DNA from: Hyphomicrobiales bacterium
Lineage (GTDB): Bacteria > Pseudomonadota > Alphaproteobacteria > Rhizobiales > Phreatobacteraceae
Direction: 5' to 3'
Assembly (NCBI GenBank): GCA_017304475.1
Contig: JAFKKV010000019.1
Location: 124,001 to 188,000 of the forward strand
DNA: 64,000 bases
Made by a program: the position numbers and the translations under genes. Shown piece by piece: positions 53,195 through 61,118 of the stretch. Within the stretch, counting starts at the first letter, position 1. Each line of letters opens with the position of its first letter. Below the pieces are notes generated by a model. That model saw only the letters and a program-made list of their open reading frames with translations. It had not been told where the DNA came from and ran no database searches.

Positions 53195-54046
53195 ATGTTC
53201 GTCGAACCCGGCCTCTTCTATCGCTATGACCCGGTCACCTTGCCGGCTCCGATCGTCGTCGACGTCTCGCGCAGCGGCCGCGAATATCCCGTCGACATGC
53301 GCTCGCCGGTGCCGTTCACCGCGATCCACGACAATGTCTCGGTCTATGTCGAAGACATCTGGGGGGATGCGCCGCGTTATGGCGCGACCATGCTCCAGGC
53401 CCTGTTCCCGCATATGTATATCGATGCGAACCGCGACGAGCTCGACATCGATCCGGACCTGGTCGAGGGCGAATGGCCGGTGCCGCTGCGGCCGACCGTG
53501 TCCAAGCGCGGGCTCGGCCTGCTGAAGTCCAAGTCGCGTTACGGCGAGCCGGTTCAGGAGCGCAAATTCACCTTCGCCGAGGTCGAGGAGCGCCTGAACC
53601 GCTACCACCGCCCCTATCATCGCGAGCTGAAATCGATCATCGACCGGGTCAAGTCGTCCTACGGCTTCGTCTATCACCTGAGCTGCCATTGCATGTCGGC
53701 GATCGGCGCGCCGACCCATCCGGATGCCGGCGAGGAGCGCCCCGACTTCTGCCTCGGCAATATCGGCGAGACCAGCGCCTCCCGGGCCTTCACGGAAGCG
53801 GTGGCCGAAACCATCCGCGCCCAGGGCTATAGCTGCACCATCAACCAGCCCTATCCCGGCGGCGAGATCAATCGGCGCTACGGCGACCCTGCCGGCGGCG
53901 TCGAGAGCATTATGGTCGAGATCAACAAGAAGCGCTTCATGGACGTGAAGACATTCCGGAAGAACGACGGCTTCGACAGCATCAAGAATGCCGCCAACGC
54001 CGTTTTGGCGGCCCTCGCCAAGACCGCGCGCCAGCGCATCGGCTGA
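53195..54046 (+). CDS. N-formylglutamate amidohydrolase-like protein with altered first motif
   Basis: A 283-residue FGase-family protein. Recognisable motifs are YIDANRDELDIDP, RYHRPYHRELKSI, SCHCM (His165), RPDFCLGNIGE, NQPYPGGEINRRYGDP and the VEINKKRFMD end. The family's first motif, normally PHSG, reads SRSG here (Arg26 where His is expected), and DCHSM is SCHCM, so zinc binding may differ. It may hydrolyse another acyl-amino acid or peptide-like compound. AAGGA precedes the ATG. The binding-protein gene follows 90 bases later. Confidence 0.82.
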   Translation: MFVEPGLFYRYDPVTLPAPIVVDVSRSGREYPVDMRSPVPFTAIHDNVSVYVEDIWGDAPRYGATMLQALFPHMYIDANRDELDIDPDLVEGEWPVPLRPTVSKRGLGLLKSKSRYGEPVQERKFTFAEVEERLNRYHRPYHRELKSIIDRVKSSYGFVYHLSCHCMSAIGAPTHPDAGEERPDFCLGNIGETSASRAFTEAVAETIRAQGYSCTINQPYPGGEINRRYGDPAGGVESIMVEINKKRFMDVKTFRKNDGFDSIKNAANAVLAALAKTARQRIG

Positions 54047-54067
54047 GCCGCACCGTCAGCGGAAACC

Positions 54068-54100
54068 GCCTGCCGGCCTGCCCTGGGCCGGCCGACAGGC
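54068..54100. terminator. Possible hairpin between amidohydrolase and binding-protein genes
   Basis: Imperfect GC-rich stem (GCCTG, CCGGCC pairing with GGCCGG, CAGGC) about 25 bases after the amidohydrolase stop, without a T run. It may modulate read-through. Confidence 0.35.
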
Positions 54101-54136
54101 ACGCTTGGGCACAATCGAATTTCGGGGGGATTTTCG

Positions 54137-55720
54137 ATGATCACTCGCAGGACGCTGGTCAAGGCCGGTGCCGCCGCCTCTCTGTTCGCGCCGTCCGCCC
54201 TGCGGGCCCAGGCGCAGACCACCTTGAAGTTCGTGCCGCAGACCGATGTCGCCGGCTACGATCCGGTCTGGAGTTCGGCCCAGGTCACCCGCAACTACGC
54301 CTATACGGTTTTCGACACGCTCTATGGCGTGAACAGCGCCTTCGAGGCGAAGCCCCAGATGGCGGAAGGGGCAAGGCCGGACAATGATTTCAAGGACTGG
54401 ACCGTCAGCCTGCGGCCGGGCCTGAAGTTCCATGACGGCGAGCCGGTGCTGGCGCGCGACTGCGTCGCCAGCCTCATGCGCTGGGCGCGTCGCGATTCAT
54501 TCGGCCAGCCCCTGCTCAACGCCATCGACGAACTCTCCGCCGTCGACGACCGGACCATGCGCTTCCGGATGAAGCGGTCGTTTCCGATGTTGCCCGACGC
54601 TCTCGCCAAGTCGACGGCCAATGTCCCGGCCATGATGCCGGAGCGCCTGGCCAAGACCGATCCGTTCCAGCAGATCCCCGAGATCGTCGGCAGCGGGCCT
54701 TTGCGCATGCTGCCATCCGAGACCGTGCCCGGGATCAAGATCGTCTTCGCGCGGAACGAGGCCTACCGGCCGCGCGACGACGGTGCGCCGGAATGGACTT
54801 CGGGGCGCAAGGAGGTGCATTTCGACCGGGTGGAATGGCTAATCATTCCCGATGCCGCGACCGCAGCGGCGGCGCTTCAGCGCGGCGAAATCGATTGGCT
54901 GGAACAGCCGTCGAGCGATTATCTGCCGCTCCTGAAGAGCCGGCGCAATATCGAGGTGGCGATCAAGGACCCGAGCGGCAGCATGGGCGCGCTGCGGATG
55001 AACTGGCTGCACCCGCCCTTCGACAATCCGGCGATCCGGCGCCTCGTCCTGGCCGCGGTCCACCAGGAAGAATATATGATGGCGGTGGCCGGCACGGATG
55101 CATCGCTCTATCGCACCGGTGTCGGGGTATTCCCGCCGGAGACCCGGTTCGCTTCCGACGCCGGCATGTCCAAGCATGCCGGCCCGCCCGATTACGACCG
55201 CATCAAGCGCGATCTGATCGCCGCCGGCTACAAGGGCGAGAAGGTCGTCGTTCTCGGCGCCGCCGACCGCGCCGCGGTCAAGGCCTTCGGCGACGTGGCG
55301 GCCGAAATGCTGACCCGGATGGGCATGAATGTCGACTATCAGATCGCCGACTGGGGCACGGTCAATGCCCGGATCAATCGCAAGGACCCGCCCGAAAAAG
55401 GCGGCTGGAACATGTTCTTCGCGGTCTGGGGCGGCATCTCCCTGATCAATCCGATCGTCCATCAATATCTGCGCGGCGACGGGCCGACCAATATTGCGGG
55501 ATGGCCATCCTCGCCGCGGCTCGAGGAGCTCCGCGCCGCCTGGCTCGGCACCACCACCGCGTCGGAACAGGTCAGGCTCGCCCACGAGATCCAGGCTCAG
55601 GCCATGTCGGACGTTCCTTATGTGCCGCTCGGGCAATATTTCCAGCCCGTGGCCTATCTGAAGACCCTGACCGGCATGGTCACCGGCTTTCCGGTGTTCT
55701 GGAACATCAGGCGCGTTTGA
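54137..55720 (+). CDS. Oligopeptide-type ABC substrate-binding protein (family 5), orphan
   Basis: A 527-residue SBP_bac_5 periplasmic protein. It has a Tat-type signal (MITRRTLVKAGAAASLF, cleavage near LRAQ), the TLKFVPQTDVAGYDPVW start of the mature protein, and a LKFHDGEPVLARDC motif typical of the family. A GGGGGGA site precedes the ATG. No permease or ATPase gene accompanies it, so it must work with a system encoded elsewhere or act as a solute carrier or sensor. Its neighbour, the amidohydrolase, hints at a peptide-like or N-acyl ligand. Confidence 0.92.
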   Translation: MITRRTLVKAGAAASLFAPSALRAQAQTTLKFVPQTDVAGYDPVWSSAQVTRNYAYTVFDTLYGVNSAFEAKPQMAEGARPDNDFKDWTVSLRPGLKFHDGEPVLARDCVASLMRWARRDSFGQPLLNAIDELSAVDDRTMRFRMKRSFPMLPDALAKSTANVPAMMPERLAKTDPFQQIPEIVGSGPLRMLPSETVPGIKIVFARNEAYRPRDDGAPEWTSGRKEVHFDRVEWLIIPDAATAAAALQRGEIDWLEQPSSDYLPLLKSRRNIEVAIKDPSGSMGALRMNWLHPPFDNPAIRRLVLAAVHQEEYMMAVAGTDASLYRTGVGVFPPETRFASDAGMSKHAGPPDYDRIKRDLIAAGYKGEKVVVLGAADRAAVKAFGDVAAEMLTRMGMNVDYQIADWGTVNARINRKDPPEKGGWNMFFAVWGGISLINPIVHQYLRGDGPTNIAGWPSSPRLEELRAAWLGTTTASEQVRLAHEIQAQAMSDVPYVPLGQYFQPVAYLKTLTGMVTGFPVFWNIRRV

Positions 55721-56224
55721 TCACGCAGTGGATCACGGTGGCGGGGCCATCCGGTCGTCGGTATTCTCTACGTCACCCCAAGGCAAAGCAATTGCTTTGC
55801 CGGGGCGAGCGAAGCGAGGGAAGGGGGTCCAGGGGTCGCTTCATCGGCGCTTGAAGCGCATGCCATCGAGGCGATTTCGCTGCGTTGACGTGGCGGCCTG
55901 CAACTCCTGGACCCCCTTCCCCTCCTTCGCTTCGCTCTGTCGGCCGGGGGTGACGTCCTGTGCTCCTGCAACACGTTGTGTGCATCCAGTAGCCCACCGG
56001 GGGAGGTGGCGGTTCCGGCTCGATATCTCGGCAGACAACCAATTCGGGCGCTTTGCGAGATGCGTGCATCCGATAGACGCATGCGGCGCACCCAAGTACC
56101 GCCAGCCAAAGCCCCCGGGCAACAGCCAAGCGCCTTTGCGACTGGTCTTCAGCCCCGGATCGGCTATCCAGGTCCTGCTCGCCGCCTGCTTCGCGTGAAG
56201 GTCGAGCCGGGTACCCGATCCGCC
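55721..56224. other. 504-base gap with a family II repeat
   Basis: 55770-55956 is the repeat; the remaining 270 bases before the MFS gene show no gene with a good start or family match, although the MFS frame is open back to 55976. Confidence 0.6.
55770..55956. repeat. Family II long inverted repeat, copy B
   Basis: Outer arms ACGTCACCCC and GGGGTGACGT, a perfect 20-base hairpin palindrome in the left arm (half-site GGCAAAGCAA), then AAGGGGGTCCAGG and CCTGGACCCCCTT inner arms. Same plan as copy A with a different private hairpin. Confidence 0.85.
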
Positions 56225-57418
56225 ATGCAGACCTTCGCCGCACTGTCGCTCGCCTATATCATCTCGATCTTCTTCCGCTCGTTTCTGAGCGTTCTCGCTA
56301 CGCGCATCATGGCCGACATGCAGATCGGCGCGACCGAGCTCGCCGCCATGAGCTCGGCCTGGTTCGTCGCCTTCGCGCTGATGCAATTCCCGGTCGGTTG
56401 GGCGCTCGATCATTTCGGCCCGCGCCGCACCGTCCTGCCGCTGATGCTGGTCGGCGGCATCGGCGTCGGTCTGTTCCCCTTCGCGCCAAACGCCCTGGTG
56501 GGATCGCTCGCCATGGCGCTGATCGGCATCGGCTGCGCACCGGTCTATATGGGCGCGGTCTATGTCTTCGCCCGCAACCATCCGCCCGCGCAATTCGGCT
56601 TTCTCGCCTCACTCCTGATCGGCGTCGGCTCTATCGGCAATCTCGCGGGCACCACGCCGCTGGCCTGGCTCGCCGACGGCTTCGGCTGGCGCCAGACCAT
56701 GATCATGCTCGCAGCCCTCTATTGTCTCGCCTTCGCCCTGGTCGCGCTGTTCCTGCGGGATCCGCCACGCCTCGCCGCCCAGGCCGATTCCGGCCTGTTT
56801 TCCGGCCTCGGCGCGCTGGTCTCGACCAGGCTGTTCTGGCTGATCGTGCCCATCGTCTTCGTCAGCTACGCCATCATGGTGGCGCTTCGCGGTCTCTGGA
56901 TCGCGCCCTATCTGGCCGAGGTGATCGGCCTGCCGCACGTCCAGCAGAGCAATGTCGTGCTGCTGATGGCGCTCGCCATGACGTCGAGCGCCTTTCTGTT
57001 CGGCTGGGTCGAGAACCGCTGGGGCCAGGCCAAGACCCTGGTCGTGGCGGGCAATCTGGCGGTCGCCGCGGCGCTCGCGTGCCTGGCCGTCTCGGCGGTG
57101 CAGACGCCTGCGGTCGCAACGGCGCTCTTCATCGCCATCGGCTTCTGCGGCTTCAGCTACACGATCCTGATGGCCCATGCCCGGCCGTTCTTCCCGGATC
57201 ATCTGGTCGGCCGGGGCATGACCTTGCTCAATTTCGTCTTTGTCGGCGGCGTGGCGGCGGTACAGACCGGGTCCGGCTGGCTGATCGACCTCGGCCGCAA
57301 CGGCGGGCTCGACGCAGCGGCCACCTTCGCCCGCATGCACGGGGCGCTGGCGGCGGTGCTCTTCGCCAGCACCCTGGTCTACATGCTGGCGCCACGTCGA
57401 CCGGAGGCGGAGCGGTAG
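56225..57418 (+). CDS. MFS transporter
   Basis: A 397-residue protein with 12 predicted helices. Seen: GWALDHFGPRRTVLPLML (loop 2-3 motif), GCAPVYMGAVYVFARNHPP, and a symmetrical C-half with FGWVENRWGQAKTL. ATG 56225 (MQTFAALSLAYI) starts right before helix 1; the longer open frame upstream is not protein-like. It is convergent with the AlkD-like gene, the stop codons being 23 bases apart. The substrate is unknown; it may belong with the amidohydrolase cluster. Confidence 0.88.
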   Translation: MQTFAALSLAYIISIFFRSFLSVLATRIMADMQIGATELAAMSSAWFVAFALMQFPVGWALDHFGPRRTVLPLMLVGGIGVGLFPFAPNALVGSLAMALIGIGCAPVYMGAVYVFARNHPPAQFGFLASLLIGVGSIGNLAGTTPLAWLADGFGWRQTMIMLAALYCLAFALVALFLRDPPRLAAQADSGLFSGLGALVSTRLFWLIVPIVFVSYAIMVALRGLWIAPYLAEVIGLPHVQQSNVVLLMALAMTSSAFLFGWVENRWGQAKTLVVAGNLAVAAALACLAVSAVQTPAVATALFIAIGFCGFSYTILMAHARPFFPDHLVGRGMTLLNFVFVGGVAAVQTGSGWLIDLGRNGGLDAAATFARMHGALAAVLFASTLVYMLAPRRPEAER

Positions 57419-57441
57419 AAGCGCGCGGCTGCGGCGCCCCC

Positions 57442-58545
57442 TCACCCCTCAAGCGTGAAACCGCCCTCGGCCAGGCTCTGGCCATTGACCAGCAATTCGA
57501 CCCGGTGGTGGCCGGCATGGTGTTTGCGGGTGGTGAAGTCGCGGATCGTCTGGCTGATCGACAGGTCGCATGCGCCCGACGGATCGAGCAGCAGCTCCTT
57601 CAGCTTGAACACCTTGGCCGAAGCACCGCCGTTCTTTTTGACGTAGTGGACGGCATAGTCGACGATCAGCTTCTGCGGCGCCGCCGCTGTCGAGACGAGA
57701 CGCGCCGTGAGCCGCATCGTCTCGCCGAGCGACAGGCTTGCCGGCGTCACCGCGAAAGCCTCGACGCGCACATGAGCGCTGCCGCCGGCGCCGACCAGGT
57801 CGAGCGCCCGCCGGTCGCCGCGCTTGATCAGTGTCCTCAGCGCCTGCTTGGCGATCCAGGCGGTATGCGCGTCCTGGCGCGGCCAGCCGGCGATCTTCGC
57901 CAGGGCCCAGTCGGGATTGTCCTTGGTGATGTCGTTCAGGTGGTTGGCCACCGACTTGCGCACGTAAAGGCTCGGGTCGGCCTTGAGATTGTCGAGGATA
58001 TCAGCGACCGGGCCCGGATCCTCCATCAGGGCCTTCAGCTGGAACGACCAGGGCAGCCGTGGCCGCGCGCCCTCGCTCGCGAGCCGCCGGACATGCTCGT
58101 TATCGTCCAGCGACCAGCGCTCCATCACGGCCAGGGTGCGGGCGAAGTCGCGCTGCAGGAAATGCCGGATGGCGAATTCCGACGAGCCGAAGCGGGTGAA
58201 ATAGTGCAGCGCCGCCATCGACGCATCGAAATGACCCTGGCCGTAGAGCGCGACATATTCGGGCAGCACGATCGAGGCGAAGCCGTGCTTGATCCGCGGC
58301 GCCAGCGCATGGAAGACCGCGAGATGATGCTCGAACCCGCCCGGCAGGGCCTGGTGGAAACTTTCCGCTATCCGCCTGAGCCGCTGCATGATGCTGAGCG
58401 CGTCGAGATCGTCGGAGGCAAGGCGCAGGAAGGCCTTCGCATCGAAACGCGCCTCGATGCCGGCCGTCTCGGTGGCGAAATGCTGGAGGCGCTCGCGGTT
58501 GAAGATTTCCTTCAGCGCGGGGTTCTGCGTCGTCGCGTCGGTCAT
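57442..58545 (-). CDS. DNA alkylation repair protein (AlkD-like) with C-terminal beta domain
   Basis: A 367-residue protein. Residues about 1-245 are HEAT-like helical repeats as in AlkD glycosylases (FARTLAVMERWSLDDNEHVRRLASEGARPRLPW and the SLYVRKSVANHLNDITKD region). From about 260 a beta-rich segment (HVRVEAFAVTPASLSLGETMRL... to KHHAGHHRVELLVNG) resembles an immunoglobulin-like fold, longer than classic AlkD. It probably removes bulky or positively charged N-alkyl purines. GAGG lies 5 bases before ATG 58545. No SOS or Ada box is seen. Confidence 0.88.
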   Translation of the reverse strand: MTDATTQNPALKEIFNRERLQHFATETAGIEARFDAKAFLRLASDDLDALSIMQRLRRIAESFHQALPGGFEHHLAVFHALAPRIKHGFASIVLPEYVALYGQGHFDASMAALHYFTRFGSSEFAIRHFLQRDFARTLAVMERWSLDDNEHVRRLASEGARPRLPWSFQLKALMEDPGPVADILDNLKADPSLYVRKSVANHLNDITKDNPDWALAKIAGWPRQDAHTAWIAKQALRTLIKRGDRRALDLVGAGGSAHVRVEAFAVTPASLSLGETMRLTARLVSTAAAPQKLIVDYAVHYVKKNGGASAKVFKLKELLLDPSGACDLSISQTIRDFTTRKHHAGHHRVELLVNGQSLAEGGFTLEG

Positions 58546-58643
58546 GCCGGCCTCGATGATTCCGGATCGAATCGGCCCGCATCAAACGCCATCGCGACGA
58601 ACTTGTCGCGGCCGGCCGCCGCCATCGCCGCCGCGCTCGTCCA

Positions 58644-58683
58644 GAGCTTCGACATGCTTCGACATGCTTCGACAAGCCTCGAC
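58644..58683. repeat. Four tandem 10-bp repeats
   Basis: Units GAGCTTCGAC, ATGCTTCGAC, ATGCTTCGAC and AAGCCTCGAC follow one another in the 283-base spacer between the divergent AlkD-like and glycosyltransferase genes. The period equals one helical turn. Confidence 0.75.
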
Positions 58684-58828
58684 AGACCGCGACCATGCGG
58701 CTGTCGTCATTGTGTCAAGAAACTCTGATCAGCCGGGGAGGCGAATACTGATCCGGCTAAGTCGCCGGCCGTTCTGGGAAGACCGCCTTGCCGCGTCCCG
58801 CGGCAGGTCCCTTCTCGCGCCCCGGGCC

Positions 58829-60112
58829 ATGACGACAATGACCAAGCGGAGTGCAGTGGTTGAAATCGTCTATATCGATGCCGGCGGCGGCCATCGCAGC
58901 GCGATGAACGCCTTGAAGGAGGTCCTGGCCGAGCGTTATCCCGGCTGGCAGATCAGGCCGCTCGACCTGCAGAAGCTGCTCGAACCGATCGACCCGATCC
59001 ACCGGATCACCCAGCGGATCACCCGTCCGCTGCAGCGGGTTCTCCAGCAGATCGCGCCGAAGCTCGCCCTCGAGCCGGTCCAGGCCCAGGACATCTACAA
59101 CACCGCATTGAAACGCGGCGCCACCCGTGGCCTGGGCGCCATTCTGCCGATCCTGCAGGCCTTCATCCGGCATTACGCCGACGAACTGGAGGAGATCCTG
59201 CGCCAGCATTGGCGCCGGCCAGATCAGGCCCGGCCCGATCTCGTGGTCTCCGTCATTCCGAACTTCAACGGCGTCATGTTTCGCGCCCTCCGGGACGTTC
59301 ACCCCGGCATTCCCTATGTCACCGTGATGACCGATATGGTCGATTGCCCGCCGAACTTCTGGATGGAAGACCAGGACCAGGTGATGATCTGCGGCACCCA
59401 CAAGGCCTTCGTGCAGGCGAAAGCCTCCGGCTTCTACCGCCCCGGCAAGGTCTTCGAAGTCTCGGGCATGATGCTGAAGAAGTCATTCTACGACGAGCCC
59501 GACGCGCCGCGCCTGACCCACGCCGCGCTCGGCCTGTCGCCGGACCGCGCCACGGGCCTCATCATGTTCGGCGGCAATGGCTCGCTCACCGCATCGCTCG
59601 ATATCCTCGAGCGCTTCGACAAGGCCAGGCTCGACGTCCAGACCATCGTCCTGTGCGGCAACAACAAGAAGCTCCGCGACAGCCTGCAGGGCCGGGCCGG
59701 CTGCCATGCCGTGGGCTTTGTCCAAAACGTCGCCGACTACATGCGGCTCGCCGATTTCGTTATCGGCAAGCCCGGCCCCGGCAGCATCAGCGAAGCCGTC
59801 CATATGGGCTGCCCGGTCATCGTCGAACGCAACGCCAAGACCATGCCGCAGGAACGTCCCAATGTGGATTGGATCCTGCAGCGGGGCGTCGGGATTTCGG
59901 TGAAGAGTTTCGACCGGCAGATCGTCGCCGCGGTTCAACGCATGCTCGGCGACATCGCGAGCTACAGGGCCGCCATTGCCGCGAATGTGCCCCGCAATGT
60001 CGCGGTTTTCGAGGTCGCCGACCATCTCGATCGAATCATGGCGGCGCGCGATACGCGCCCCGCCCCGCGCGCCCTGCCCGTTTCATCGGATGATGCTGGG
60101 ATTGCTCGGTGA
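58829..60112 (+). CDS. MGDG-synthase-type diacylglycerol glycosyltransferase
   Basis: A 427-residue GT-B enzyme of the MGDG synthase/MurG-like group, membrane-associated at the cytoplasmic face, transferring a sugar to diacylglycerol. The N-terminal acceptor-domain motif is DAGGGHRSAMNAL (GGGH at 19-22), followed by the MGDG_synth domain (PDLVVSVIPNFNGVMFRAL, YVTVMTDMVDCPPNFW). The donor domain has LIMFGGNGS and the signature IGKPGPGSISEAVHMGCPVIVERN. Starts at 58829 and 58838 are equally weak in ribosome site. Its end overlaps the end of the small membrane-protein gene by 30 bases, tail to tail. Confidence 0.9.
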   Translation: MTTMTKRSAVVEIVYIDAGGGHRSAMNALKEVLAERYPGWQIRPLDLQKLLEPIDPIHRITQRITRPLQRVLQQIAPKLALEPVQAQDIYNTALKRGATRGLGAILPILQAFIRHYADELEEILRQHWRRPDQARPDLVVSVIPNFNGVMFRALRDVHPGIPYVTVMTDMVDCPPNFWMEDQDQVMICGTHKAFVQAKASGFYRPGKVFEVSGMMLKKSFYDEPDAPRLTHAALGLSPDRATGLIMFGGNGSLTASLDILERFDKARLDVQTIVLCGNNKKLRDSLQGRAGCHAVGFVQNVADYMRLADFVIGKPGPGSISEAVHMGCPVIVERNAKTMPQERPNVDWILQRGVGISVKSFDRQIVAAVQRMLGDIASYRAAIAANVPRNVAVFEVADHLDRIMAARDTRPAPRALPVSSDDAGIAR

Positions 60113-60322
60113 CAAGGGGCTGAGCGGCCCGACGCGGGCGCCTGCGGCCGGCGCCGCGCCGAGCATGGCGCCGAGCACCGACAGCACGGCGATCAGGATG
60201 ATCAGTGCCTGGCAGACCCGTTTCATATTCGCCGGCATGGTCAGCATGTCGACGACGTAGAACAGGATGATCGCCGCCACCGCCAGTTCTGCGGCGTAGA
60301 TGATGAGGGGGATCACGTTCAT
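60083..60322 (-). CDS. Small two-helix membrane protein
   Basis: A 79-residue protein with two hydrophobic segments (about 3-25 and 35-58; the pattern NMKRVCQALIILIAVLSVLGAM between and within them) and a Ser/Pro-rich tail. It recalls the Thivi_2564-type small membrane proteins, but I am not certain. ATG 60322 follows GAAGGTG. It overlaps the glycosyltransferase gene on the other strand by 30 bases. Confidence 0.7.
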   Translation of the reverse strand: MNVIPLIIYAAELAVAAIILFYVVDMLTMPANMKRVCQALIILIAVLSVLGAMLGAAPAAGARVGPLSPLSPSNPSIIR

Positions 60323-60372
60323 CGGACACCTTCGGGTCACGTGAGCCGGCGGGCAGGTAACGAGCCGCCGGC

Positions 60373-60528
60373 CTAACGGATGAAGTGATGGATGGCGTTG
60401 AGCCCGACCAGGCCGACGACGATGAGATAGGCGGCGACGATATAGTTCAACAGCCGCGGCACGATGAGAATGGCGATGCCGGCGACGAGCGCGAAAAGCG
60501 GCGTCATGTGAGCGGTGGTCAGGACCAT
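60373..60528 (-). CDS. DUF3096-like very small membrane protein
   Basis: A 51-residue protein: one or two hydrophobic segments around the conserved-looking core LVAGIAILIVPRLLNYIVAA followed by YLIVVGLVGL. This pattern matches DUF3096 proteins known to me. AGAGG lies upstream of ATG 60528; longer starts add non-conserved residues. Function unknown; such genes are often stress-induced. Confidence 0.8.
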   Translation of the reverse strand: MVLTTAHMTPLFALVAGIAILIVPRLLNYIVAAYLIVVGLVGLNAIHHFIR

Positions 60529-60693
60529 GGAAGACCTCTTGGGTTGGCAGGGATGAGCGCGCTCTCGGCCCATCCAGGGCCCCGTCGCATCAGGCGGCCT
60601 TGGGCATCGGGCCGGGAGCGCCTCGCATGCATGATCGTGGCGCGTCGGCGACCGGCAATGGGCAAGGCGCCGGAGGCTTGCCGGTCGCCATGG

Positions 60694-60858
60694 TCAAAGT
60701 CTGCCGAGCAGGACGAGCACCAGCACGACGATCAGCACAAGCCCAAGGCCGCCGCCGCCGTAATAACCGGTGCCGTAGAACGGACCGCCGCCCAGGCCGC
60801 TGAAACCGCCGAGAAGTGCGATGATCAAAATGACCAGAAGGATGGTTCCAAGTGACAT
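60694..60858 (-). CDS. DUF3309-like very small membrane protein
   Basis: A 54-residue protein starting MSLGTILLVILIIALLGG, a Gly/Tyr-rich turn (GGPFYGTGYYGGGGLG) and a second helix VLIVVLVLVLLGRL, exactly the DUF3309 layout. It is the first of three tiny membrane-protein genes in a row on this strand. Function unknown. Confidence 0.85.
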   Translation of the reverse strand: MSLGTILLVILIIALLGGFSGLGGGPFYGTGYYGGGGLGLVLIVVLVLVLLGRL

Positions 60859-61118
60859 GGTCGATCTCCCAGGCCGGGGAACAGGAAGCAGTGCCAAATA
60901 ACGCCGGCATCCTTGCCCGAGAGCGAGGAAGACGATCAGGATTGGTGCTTGCTTCGCCTGTCCCGCAATATTTCGGGTTTCGTTTCGCCGGAATAACGTG
61001 ACGCGCGAACATTGGTTCCGCCACGCGCCCTGGAAATAGCGGCATCTTGCAAGACCGGGAATGCGACGGAGCGGAACCCGCGGCGCGCCGCGCTCCGGGT
61101 CCCGACCCGGCCCCGCCT
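60859..61118. other. Spacer without recognised gene
   Basis: 260 bases between the quinone oxidoreductase stop and the DUF3309-like start, both on the minus strand. The AT-rich stretch near 60950-60985 may hold the promoter of the small-protein cluster; nothing else is supported. Confidence 0.45.

Noticed and set aside
55976..56224. N-terminal extension of the MFS protein by 83 residues
   Set aside because: The extra stretch is basic, lacks a domain and begins near the repeat; ATG 56225 starts immediately before the first membrane helix, as the family does.
58388..58828. N-terminal extension of the glycosyltransferase by 147 residues
   Set aside because: It overlaps the AlkD-like gene on the other strand and reads through the decamer repeats; the MGDG domain begins right after 58829.
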